From NCBI GenBank assembly GCA_013696235.1, contig JACCYY010000248.1, positions 1 through 6,129 of the forward strand: a DNA stretch of 6,129 bases, given 5' to 3'. The stretch's first letter is position 1. Every line of letters starts with the position of its first letter. The translations under genes were made by a program, and so were the position numbers. The DNA is from Sporichthyaceae bacterium. Lineage in GTDB: Bacteria; Actinomycetota; Actinomycetes; JACCYY01. Shown one piece after another: positions 1 through 5,745 of this stretch. A model generated the notes under the pieces. It was not told the DNA's origin, did no database searches, and saw nothing but the letters and a program-made list of their open reading frames with translations.

Positions 1-332
1 GCGCGTACCTCGGCCTGGCCGAGCTCGAGCAGCGACAGGTCGGTGATCGCCGCGGCGGTCGAGGACCGGGGTCCAGGGTCGAAGATCGACAGCTCGCCGA
101 ACATCTCGCCGGGCCCGATGATCGCCAGCACGTTCTCCCGACCATCGACTGATGTGCGCCGCAGCTTCACCTTGCCGGCGACCACGACGTAGAGCCGGTC
201 GCCACGGTCACCCTCGCGGAAGAGAACCTGACCACGGTCGAGGTGCACCTCGACCATCGAGGCACGCAGCGCGTTCGCGGCTTCGTCGTCGAGCGCGGAG
301 AAGAGGGGGGCGCTGCGGAGGACGTCGTCCAT
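1..332 (-). CDS. crp: Crp/FNR-family cAMP-responsive transcription regulator, N-terminal part (runs off the left edge)
   Basis: This is the first 110 codons of a cAMP receptor protein-type regulator; the rest, including the DNA-binding helix-turn-helix, lies outside the window. The visible part is a cyclic-nucleotide-binding beta-roll. Residues 44-55 (GDRLYVVVAGKV) and the phosphate-binding cassette at 79-90 (GELSIFDPGPRS) are plain. G79, E80, L81, R89 and S90 sit where the mycobacterial Crp contacts cAMP, so binding is probably intact. The ATG start (330-332) has a strong GGGAGGAGA Shine-Dalgarno sequence about 5 bases upstream, which fixes it. The gene is divergent from nth, exactly as crp (Rv3676) lies beside nth (Rv3674c) in M. 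tuberculosis. In the known family the protein is a dimer acting as a global activator and repressor. I see no clear TGTGA-N6-TCACA operator in the spacer, so self-regulation is not supported here. Confidence 0.93.
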   Translation of the reverse strand, partial: MDDVLRSAPLFSALDDEAANALRASMVEVHLDRGQVLFREGDRGDRLYVVVAGKVKLRRTSVDGRENVLAIIGPGEMFGELSIFDPGPRSSTAAAITDLSLLELGQAEVR

Positions 333-336
333 CGGC

Positions 337-345
337 TCTCCTCCC
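337..345 (-). promoter_or_regulatory. Shine-Dalgarno sequence of crp
   Basis: Read on the minus strand this is GGGAGGAGA, ending 4 bases before the ATG of crp (AGGAG core about 5 bases away). It is the clearest ribosome binding site in the window and supports the chosen crp start. The plus-strand genes have only weak or no such sites. Confidence 0.8.
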
Positions 346-377
346 GACGGGCCGCGGCGATCCGTCTGCCGCGGACG

Positions 378-383
378 AGCGTA
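378..383 (-). promoter_or_regulatory. Candidate -10 box for crp (TACGCT)
   Basis: On the minus strand the hexamer reads TACGCT and fits the TANNNT consensus of actinobacterial housekeeping promoters. Initiation about 7 bases on would give crp a leader of roughly 38 bases that includes the strong ribosome binding site. No convincing -35 hexamer is seen at 16-18 bases, so the call rests on the -10 match and its position. Confidence 0.35.
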
Positions 384-417
384 GCGTCGGCGGGGCCGGA
401 GCCGCGGTCGCGCGCCG

Positions 418-423
418 TACGCT
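418..423 (+). promoter_or_regulatory. Candidate -10 box for leaderless nth transcription (TACGCT)
   Basis: TACGCT lies 6 bases before the GTG of nth. That is the spacing expected if transcription starts at or next to the first base of the start codon, giving a leaderless mRNA, as is common in actinobacteria. It fits the lack of a usable Shine-Dalgarno sequence: the only purine-rich run (CCAGG) abuts the start codon. An in-frame stop at 382-384 and no other start codon up to 430 leave GTG 430 as the only sensible start. No clear -35 element is visible. Confidence 0.5.
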
Positions 424-429
424 CTCCAG

Positions 430-1185
430 GTGATTCGCAGGCGCTTCGCTGCCGAGACGCGCCTCGGCCTCGTCCGGCGGGCGCGGCGCATCAACCGGGA
501 GCTGGCCGAGGTCTACCCCGACGCGCACTCCGAGCTCGACTTCGCCAGCCCGTACCAGCTTCTCGTCGCGACGATCCTCTCCGCGCAGACCACCGACCAG
601 CGGGTGAACCTCGTGACGCCGGCCCTCTTCGCGCGCTACCCGACGCCGGCCGACCTTGCCGATGCCGACCCGGCCGAGGTCGAGATGCTCGTCCAGTCCA
701 CCGGCTTCTTCCGGGCCAAGACGAAGTCGATCATCGGGATGGCGAAGGCGGTCTGCGAACGCTACGGCGGCGAGGTGCCCGGCCGGCTGGTGGATCTGGT
801 GACGTTACCCGGGGCCGGCCGCAAGACCGCGAACGTCGTACTGGGCAATGCCTTCGGCGTGCCCGGCATCACGGTGGACACCCACTTCGGGCGACTGGTC
901 CGCCGCTTCGGCTGGACGACGGAGACCGAGCCGGTGAAGGTCGAGGCGGCGATCTCCGAGCTGCTCCCGAAGTCGGAGTGGACGATGCTGTCCCACCGGC
1001 TGATCTGGCACGGCCGTCGGGTCTGCCACGCCCGCAAGCCGGCCTGCGGCGCCTGCCCCATCGCTCCGCTGTGCCCGTCGTACGGCGAGGGCCCGACCGA
1101 TCACGAGGCGGCGCTGCGCCTGGTGCGGACCGGGAACCAGCTCGCGCTGGCCGATGCGGAGCCGGCTGAGGCCGAGGCCGGATGA
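430..1185 (+). CDS. nth: Endonuclease III (DNA glycosylase / AP lyase)
   Basis: A 251-residue bifunctional glycosylase and AP lyase that removes oxidised pyrimidines and starts base excision repair. The helix-hairpin-helix motif is at about 126-142 ([17 protein letters not shown]), with catalytic lysine K132. The second catalytic residue is D150 in TVDTHFGR. The [4Fe-4S] cluster ligands are C199, C206, C209 and C215, in the exact C-x6-C-x2-C-x5-C spacing of the family. The substrate-pocket segment [12 protein letters not shown] (49-60) is also typical. The length is slightly above the usual 210-250; the last 25 residues form a low-complexity, Ala/Glu-rich tail. GTG is the start, with no Shine-Dalgarno but a well-placed -10 box. 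It is the first gene of a four-gene operon, and its TGA overlaps the next ATG by 4 bases. All catalytic residues are present, so an active enzyme is expected. Confidence 0.97.
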   Translation: MIRRRFAAETRLGLVRRARRINRELAEVYPDAHSELDFASPYQLLVATILSAQTTDQRVNLVTPALFARYPTPADLADADPAEVEMLVQSTGFFRAKTKSIIGMAKAVCERYGGEVPGRLVDLVTLPGAGRKTANVVLGNAFGVPGITVDTHFGRLVRRFGWTTETEPVKVEAAISELLPKSEWTMLSHRLIWHGRRVCHARKPACGACPIAPLCPSYGEGPTDHEAALRLVRTGNQLALADAEPAEAEAG

Positions 1186-1826
1186 CCGCCGTCGGAACAG
1201 GAGACCGGTTCGCGACGACGGCCGCCGTGCTGGCGGCGGCCCTGTTCGTCGCGGGGTGCTCGTCGACCGAGCCGACCGACGGTGCCAGGTCCGACGTCCT
1301 GGCCAGCGCGACCACCCCGTCGGTGGAACGTCTCGCCGAGCTGCGCGACGCGGCCGACCTCGCCCCGTGCCCGGCTGCTGACGGCGGGCAGTCGACCCGC
1401 TCGGACCTCCTGACGGTCCGGCTCGGTTGCCTGGACGGCGGCCCCGACGTCGACGTCCCCGGCCTGGTCGGGACGCCGTACGTCGTGAACTTCTGGGCGA
1501 GCAACTGCGGCCCCTGCAAGGACGAGGGTCCGCACCTGCAGGCCGTCTCCGAGGAGGCGTCCGGCCGGTTCCAGGTGCTCGGGGTGAACTACCTCGATCC
1601 AGGCGGCGAGGCTGGTGCACTCGCGGGGGCGCGCGAGTTCGGGATGCGGTTCCCGAGCCTGTTCGACCCGGACGGACTGCTCGGACCGACGTTCCGGTTC
1701 CAGGGACTGCCGGCCACGTTCTTCGTCGACGCCGACGGGGTGGTCGTCGGTCAGCACGTCGGAGCGTTCGACTCGGCGGACGAGCTGCGGGATGCAGTCG
1801 AGCTGGAGCTCGGGGTGCGTCTGTGA
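1182..1826 (+). CDS. TlpA/ResA-type thioredoxin-fold lipoprotein (thiol-disulfide oxidoreductase)
   Basis: A 214-residue extracytoplasmic thioredoxin-like protein. Residues 1-26 form a signal peptide with a hydrophobic stretch (12-22) and a lipobox VAGC ending at C26, so it should be lipid-anchored outside the membrane. The n-region is weakly charged (only R9, next to D8), which is slightly unusual. The thioredoxin domain runs from about 80 to 210, with WASNCGPCK at the active site (C109, C112) and the cis-proline loop GLPATFF (P177). A second pair, C63 and C83, flanks the domain start and may form a structural disulfide. The ATG is the first possible start after an in-frame stop at 1167 and overlaps nth by ATGA. 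The position matches Rv3673c of M. tuberculosis. Family members reduce or form disulfides in exported proteins or serve cytochrome c maturation. The natural substrate is unknown; MarP, two genes on, is a candidate by inference. Confidence 0.92.
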   Translation: MTAVGTGDRFATTAAVLAAALFVAGCSSTEPTDGARSDVLASATTPSVERLAELRDAADLAPCPAADGGQSTRSDLLTVRLGCLDGGPDVDVPGLVGTPYVVNFWASNCGPCKDEGPHLQAVSEEASGRFQVLGVNYLDPGGEAGALAGAREFGMRFPSLFDPDGLLGPTFRFQGLPATFFVDADGVVVGQHVGAFDSADELRDAVELELGVRL

Positions 1827-2590
1827 GTCGCCCGATCAGCGCCGCGAGCGAGCTGCCCGCCGCGCCGGACCTGCCGACCTGGCTTCGGCCGCTCGCCGAC
1901 GGCGCATCCCGGGTCCGGCCGGAGGAGCTCAGCCGACTCCTGCCTCCCCCGGAGGGCGGTCGCCGGTCCGCGGTCCTGATCCTGCTCGGGGCCGACGAGG
2001 ACGGACCGAACGTCCTGCTCACCGAGCGCGCACCGACGCTGCGAGCGCACGCCGGTCAGCCCTCGTTCCCAGGTGGCCGGCTCGACCCGAGCGATGACGG
2101 CCCGGTCGCGGCGGCGCTGCGCGAGGCCAACGAGGAGACCGGGCTCGACCCGGACGGCGTCGAGGTGTTCGCGGTCCTGCCCGATCTCTTCCTGACCCCG
2201 AGCCGCTCCGTCGTGACGCCCGTGCTCGGCTGGTGGCGACGACCGACGTCCGTCCGGGTCGTGGACGCGGCCGAGGTCGCCTCGGTCCACGTCGTCCGGA
2301 TCGCAGACCTCGTCGATCCGACGAACCGGCTCCGGGTCAGCCATCCCAGCGGGTACGTCGGGCCGGCGTTCACCGTCGCTGGTCTGCTCGTGTGGGGCTT
2401 CACCGCAGGGCTCCTGAGCCAGGTCCTGCGGCTGGGCGGTTTCGAACGCCCGTGGGATGCCGATCGCGTCGAGCCGCTGCCTGCCGACGTCGTCGACCTG
2501 GCGACGCGCGACCAGGCCGCGGCCGAGGTCACCAGCGACAACCATCTCGACCCGGCCGACCATCGCCGCGATCGTCGGGGCGGCGGGTGA
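1823..2590 (+). CDS. NUDIX hydrolase of the coenzyme A pyrophosphatase type
   Basis: A 255-residue NUDIX enzyme. Residues 65-85 match the signature of the CoA pyrophosphatase subgroup (LLT-x-R ... R-x3-G ... FPGG), and the NUDIX box follows at 84-108 with R100, E101, E104 and E105 as the metal-binding core (ALREANEETGL). The spacing between FPGG and RE (14 residues) is that of the CoA-ase/NudL group. By family it would split CoA or a related nucleotide diphosphate into phosphoadenosine phosphate and phosphopantetheine using Mg or Mn; the real substrate cannot be read from sequence. The GTG start overlaps the preceding stop as GTGA, and the gene's own TGA overlaps marP's GTG the same way, so expression is likely by translational coupling. 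The last 25 residues are polar, rich in Asp and Arg, and look dispensable. The position matches Rv3672c. Confidence 0.92.
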   Translation: MSRPISAASELPAAPDLPTWLRPLADGASRVRPEELSRLLPPPEGGRRSAVLILLGADEDGPNVLLTERAPTLRAHAGQPSFPGGRLDPSDDGPVAAALREANEETGLDPDGVEVFAVLPDLFLTPSRSVVTPVLGWWRRPTSVRVVDAAEVASVHVVRIADLVDPTNRLRVSHPSGYVGPAFTVAGLLVWGFTAGLLSQVLRLGGFERPWDADRVEPLPADVVDLATRDQAAAEVTSDNHLDPADHRRDRRGGG

Positions 2591-3765
2591 ACGCGCTCGA
2601 CGTCGTCCTGCTGCTGGCAGCGGTCGCCAGCGCGCTGACTGGCTTCCGGCACGGCTTCCTGACCGCGATCTCGTCGCTGGTCGGGTTCCTGCTGGGCGCC
2701 TGGGCGGGGCTCCGGCTGGCCCCGCTGCTGCTCGACGACGCGCCGCGGGTGTTCTCCACGGCCGTCGTCGCCGTGCTCGTCGTCCTGCTCGTGGCCGGGG
2801 TGGGCCAGTTCCTGGGCGCGCTCGCCGGCCGGTACCTCCGGCAGATGATCACCTGGCAGCCCGGCCGCCTGATCGACGCCTCCGCCGGGGCCGTCACCGC
2901 CGTCACGTACCTTCTCGTCTTCACCTGGGCAGCCGGTGTGGCGGTCGCGAGCTCTGGCCTTCCGGTGCTCGGCTCGCTCGTCCGCGGATCGTCGGTGCTC
3001 ACCAGTGTCGACCGGGTCCTGCCCGACACGGGGACGGCGCTGTTCGGCCGGTTCACCCAGCTGCTCGATCGGGGCGGCTTCCCGGTGGTGTTCGCACCGT
3101 TCAACCGGGAGTCGATCGCGCCGGTCGAACCCCCGGCGCCGGACCAGTCGATCACCCCGGCCGTGCTTGCCGTCCAGGCGAGCGTGGTGCGCGTCCAGGG
3201 CCGGGCGTCGTCGTGCGCTCGAAACGTCACCGGCTCGGGCTTCGTGTACGCGCCGGGCGTCGTGATCACGAACGCCCATGTGGTCGCCGGGGTGGAGGCG
3301 CCGCGGGTGCTCGCGCAGGATGGGACCGACCTGAGCGCCGAGGTCGTCTGGTTCGACCCAGAGGCCGACATCGCCGTGCTGCGCGTGCCGGGTCTGGCTG
3401 CGCCTCCGGTGCCGTACGGCGGCGACGTCGACGCCGGTGACCCGGTCGCGACGATCGGGTACCCCGGTGGGGGTTCGTTGCTCGTCGGTCCGAGCCGCGT
3501 ACGGACCGAGCAGGTGATCATCGGGCCGGACATCTACGGCACGAGCAACGTGGCGCGCGAGGTCTATGCGCTGCGCGCACAGGTGCTGCCGGGCGACTCG
3601 GGAGGTCCGCTGGTGGCGCCAGACGGCACGGTCGTCGGGATCGTGTTCGCCGCATCGCTCGACGACCCGGACACCGCGTACGCGTTCACCGCGCGCGAGG
3701 CGCTCCCGGTGATCACGCTCGGCGCCGCGTCGACCACCGCGGTCTCCGCCGGGAAGTGCGCCTGA
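2587..3765 (+). CDS. marP: MarP-type membrane serine protease (CvpA-like membrane domain plus trypsin-like domain)
   Basis: A 392-residue membrane-bound, trypsin-fold serine protease, very close in length to M. tuberculosis MarP (Rv3671c, 397). The N-terminal third is a CvpA/colicin V-production-like membrane domain with four hydrophobic segments at about 4-20, 24-47, 56-80 and 99-121. A linker leads to the extracytoplasmic protease from about residue 190. The triad is visible: H231 in TNAHVVAG, D261 in ADIAVL and S338 in LPGDSGGP. C210 and C391 correspond to the disulfide reported to hold the active site of the mycobacterial enzyme. The known homologue protects against acid and oxidative stress and processes the peptidoglycan hydrolase RipA; the same role here is inferred. 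The GTG start overlaps the NUDIX stop (GTGA), so this is the last gene of the operon. A 59-base gap follows before the polymerase gene. Confidence 0.95.
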   Translation: MNALDVVLLLAAVASALTGFRHGFLTAISSLVGFLLGAWAGLRLAPLLLDDAPRVFSTAVVAVLVVLLVAGVGQFLGALAGRYLRQMITWQPGRLIDASAGAVTAVTYLLVFTWAAGVAVASSGLPVLGSLVRGSSVLTSVDRVLPDTGTALFGRFTQLLDRGGFPVVFAPFNRESIAPVEPPAPDQSITPAVLAVQASVVRVQGRASSCARNVTGSGFVYAPGVVITNAHVVAGVEAPRVLAQDGTDLSAEVVWFDPEADIAVLRVPGLAAPPVPYGGDVDAGDPVATIGYPGGGSLLVGPSRVRTEQVIIGPDIYGTSNVAREVYALRAQVLPGDSGGPLVAPDGTVVGIVFAASLDDPDTAYAFTAREALPVITLGAASTTAVSAGKCA

Positions 3766-3811
3766 GGGCCTGGATCGTGGCTGCGGGCGGTCGTGACCCG
3801 CCGGTGTTCGT

Positions 3812-3817
3812 TAGGTT
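3812..3817 (+). promoter_or_regulatory. Candidate -10 box for leaderless transcription of the polymerase-domain gene (TAGGTT)
   Basis: TAGGTT fits TANNNT and ends 7 bases before GTG 3825, so transcription could begin at the start codon. There is no Shine-Dalgarno sequence. A GC-rich inverted repeat with alternative 5-bp stems (about 3783-3802, GCGGG/CCCGC or GGCGG/CCGCC) covers the place where a -35 element would be; it could bind a regulator, but the pairing is weak. The box suggests the polymerase gene can be transcribed independently of the nth-marP operon. Confidence 0.45.
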
Positions 3818-3824
3818 CAGCGCC

Positions 3825-4796
3825 GTGGCAGGCAGCAAGAGCGCGCCCCCGGCCGTCGAGCTGGCGGTCGGGGATCGTACGGTGCGGATCTCCAACCCCG
3901 ACCGGGTGTACTTCCCGGCCGGCGGCGCGACCAAGCTCGACCTGGCCCGCTACTACCTCAGCGTCGGCGACGGGATCGTGCGAGCGCTGCGCGAGCGGCC
4001 GTGCATGCTGCACCGCTTCCCCGAGGGGGTCGGCGGCGAGAAGGTGCACCAGAAGCGGGTCCCGCGCGGCGCCCCACCCTGGCTGGAGACCGTCCGGGTG
4101 CACTTCCCCCGGTACGGGCGCCACGCCGACGAGCTGTGCGTCACCCAGCTGGCCAGCGTGATCTGGGCGGTACAGATGTCCACGGTCGAGTTCCACCCCT
4201 GGAACTCCCGGCGAGCCGACACCGAGCGGCCGGACGAGTGGCGGATCGACCTCGATCCCATGCCGGGGTGCGGTTTCGACCGGGTCCGCCGGGTCGCGCA
4301 CGTCGCGCACGAGGTGCTGGACGAGCTCGGTGCCGTCGGCTGGCCCAAGACCTCCGGCGGGAAGGGCCTGCACGTCTACGTCCGGATCGAGCCACGGTGG
4401 GGTTTCACCGACGTCCGCCGGGCGGCGCTGGCGTTCGCGCGCGAGGTCGAGCGCCGGGCACCGGACGACGTCACCACGACCTGGTGGCGCAAGGACCGCG
4501 ATCCGGAGAAGGTGTTCGTGGACTACAACCAGAACGCCCGCGACCACACGATCGCGTCCGCCTACTCCGTCCGGGGCGTGCCGGAAGCGACGGTGTCCAC
4601 CCCGATCGGCTGGGACGAGATCGACGACGTGTCCCCGCTGGACTGCACGATCGCCACCGTCCCGGCCCGGTTCGCAGCGCGGGGTGATCTGCACGGCGGG
4701 ATCGACGAGGCTGTGTTCTGGCTGGACCCGCTCCTGGAGTGGGCCGAGCGCGACGAGCGCGCCGGCGCCGCCGACCCGGGCGGCGCCACCGACTAG
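3825..4796 (+). CDS. Stand-alone LigD-type DNA polymerase/primase domain protein (Prim-Pol, PolD1/Prim-PolC-like)
   Basis: A 323-residue protein made only of the LigD polymerase (archaeo-eukaryotic primase-type) domain, with no ligase or nuclease part. The metal-binding DLD motif is D142 and D144 (WRIDLDPMPG), and the third carboxylate is D233 in VFVDYNQN. H124 in EFHPWN and the nucleotide-binding KTSGGKGLHVYV (175-186) are also conserved, and HQKRVPRGAPPW (75-86) is typical of the N-terminal part. The polymerase should be active. Family members add ribonucleotides to short gaps or ends; mycobacterial stand-alone forms (PolD1/Prim-PolC, Rv3730c) have been linked with LigC to base excision repair. 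I chose GTG 3825 because the domain begins right after it and a -10 box precedes it; GTG 3756 would add 23 atypical residues and overlap marP. The C-terminal tail is Ala/Gly/Asp-rich and its DNA forms a hairpin. The stop overlaps the opposing gene's stop. Confidence 0.93.
   Translation: MAGSKSAPPAVELAVGDRTVRISNPDRVYFPAGGATKLDLARYYLSVGDGIVRALRERPCMLHRFPEGVGGEKVHQKRVPRGAPPWLETVRVHFPRYGRHADELCVTQLASVIWAVQMSTVEFHPWNSRRADTERPDEWRIDLDPMPGCGFDRVRRVAHVAHEVLDELGAVGWPKTSGGKGLHVYVRIEPRWGFTDVRRAALAFAREVERRAPDDVTTTWWRKDRDPEKVFVDYNQNARDHTIASAYSVRGVPEATVSTPIGWDEIDDVSPLDCTIATVPARFAARGDLHGGIDEAVFWLDPLLEWAERDERAGAADPGGATD
4764..4787 (-). terminator. Candidate hairpin terminator of the alpha/beta hydrolase gene, inside the polymerase coding end
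   Basis: A perfect 9-bp inverted repeat, GGCGCCGCC (4764-4772) and GGCGGCGCC (4779-4787), with a 6-base loop GACCCG. Every stem base pair is G-C. It starts 5 bases after the hydrolase stop codon on the minus strand, the usual place for an intrinsic terminator. On the plus strand it lies within the last codons of the polymerase gene. There is no T-run on either side, so it would be of the U-less kind proposed for actinobacteria, or it may only stabilise mRNA ends. Confidence 0.45.
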
Positions 4797-5743
4797 ATGG
4801 CGTCCTCGGTGGCGTCGAGCCAGTCGATCAGCTCGCGCGACACGAGGTCCGGTGCCTCCTCGTGCGGGAAGTGGCCGACGTCAGGGATCAGCCGCCAGCG
4901 GTACGAGCCGGTGACGTGCTCCTCCGACCGGCGCGCCGGGCCAGGACGTACTGCGCTGTCGATCGCGCCGTGCAGCTGCAGAACCGGGACGCCCACCGGT
5001 GCGGCCATGCGCGCGGCGTAGCGGCGGCCGTCGGTGCGAAGCCACGACCGGGCCACCCACCGGTGGTACTCCAGCGCGCAGTGCGGCGTCGGCCACAACG
5101 CGATGGCCTCGCGATAGCGCAGAGCGGTCGCGGAGTCCGGCCACCCTGGCCCCGACCAGCGGCGCAGAACGTGCTCCACCTGGGCGGCGCCGTGCGCCAG
5201 CAGCCGACGCTCGGGCAGAACGGGGAGCTGGTAGGACGTCAGCTGCGCCAGTTCGGCGGGCTGCCGGGACTTGGCCGCGCGCAGGAGCAGCGGGTGCGGC
5301 GCAGAGATCACGGCGAGCCGGCTCACGTGAAGTGCGGCGAGAACGGCCGTCGACCAACCGATGAACCCGCCGAGCCCGTGCCCGACGACGGTCGCCCGGG
5401 CCTCGCCAAGGGATCGGATCACGCCTGCGACGTCGGCTGCGAGCGTGGTCGGGTCGTACCCGTTGGGAGGCTTGTCGCTGCCGCCGTAGCCACGGAGGTC
5501 CATCGCGACCGCTCGATAACCGGCGTCGGCGAGCGCCGGGATCTGGTGGCGCCAGGCCCACCAGAACTCGGGGAAGCCGTGCAGGAGCAGCACGAGAGGT
5601 CCCGTGCCGGCCTCCACGACGTGGAAGCGGGCACCGTTCGCGGCGACGTCGCGGTGGCGCCATGGACCGTCCGCGTCGATCGGGGAGGACGGGCGGCCGC
5701 CGGGCGCGGGTCCGCTGATCGGTGGGACGAGTTGAGGGGGCAC
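4793..5743 (-). CDS. Alpha/beta hydrolase, epoxide-hydrolase-like (EphE position), with the nucleophile replaced by Gly
   Basis: A 316-residue cytosolic alpha/beta-hydrolase-fold protein. The oxyanion motif HGFPEFWWAWRHQ (55-67) and the strand MDLRGYGGSDKP (81-92) are typical of epoxide hydrolases and haloalkane dehalogenases. The catalytic acid is probably D262 (HGAIDSAVRP) and the histidine H291 (DVGHFPHEEAP). The nucleophile elbow, however, reads VVGHGLGG (119-126): Gly123 stands where Asp or Ser is expected, so standard hydrolysis looks impaired. The GTG start at 5743 is just 2 bases after the stop of the upstream membrane protein gene, which suggests coupling; there is no Shine-Dalgarno. 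A longer reading upstream in this frame would only shadow that membrane protein. The position and length match ephE (Rv3670, about 327 residues). The fold is certain; the activity is not. Confidence 0.9.
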   Translation of the reverse strand: MPPQLVPPISGPAPGGRPSSPIDADGPWRHRDVAANGARFHVVEAGTGPLVLLLHGFPEFWWAWRHQIPALADAGYRAVAMDLRGYGGSDKPPNGYDPTTLAADVAGVIRSLGEARATVVGHGLGGFIGWSTAVLAALHVSRLAVISAPHPLLLRAAKSRQPAELAQLTSYQLPVLPERRLLAHGAAQVEHVLRRWSGPGWPDSATALRYREAIALWPTPHCALEYHRWVARSWLRTDGRRYAARMAAPVGVPVLQLHGAIDSAVRPGPARRSEEHVTGSYRWRLIPDVGHFPHEEAPDLVSRELIDWLDATEDAI

Positions 5744-5745
5744 CG

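Noticed and set aside
805..3279. Very long open frames on the minus strand opposite nth, the thioredoxin, NUDIX and marP (each about 400 codons)
   Set aside because: Their translations are Arg/Pro/Ser-rich low-complexity sequence with no recognisable motif, and they lie fully opposite genes with clear catalytic motifs. This is the usual GC-rich shadow effect.
3783..3802. Inverted repeat after marP as an intrinsic terminator
   Set aside because: Only 5-bp stems in competing registers and no T-run; too weak to call as a terminator, so it is mentioned only with the promoter.
3756..3824. Upstream GTG (3756) as the start of the polymerase gene, overlapping marP
   Set aside because: The extra 23 residues are not like the family's N-terminus, there is no good ribosome binding site, and GTG 3825 has a well-placed -10 box. 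It remains possible but is less likely.
3564..4694. A 376-codon minus-strand open frame opposite the polymerase gene and the end of marP
   Set aside because: It has no domain motif and mirrors codons of the well-supported Prim-Pol gene; a shadow.
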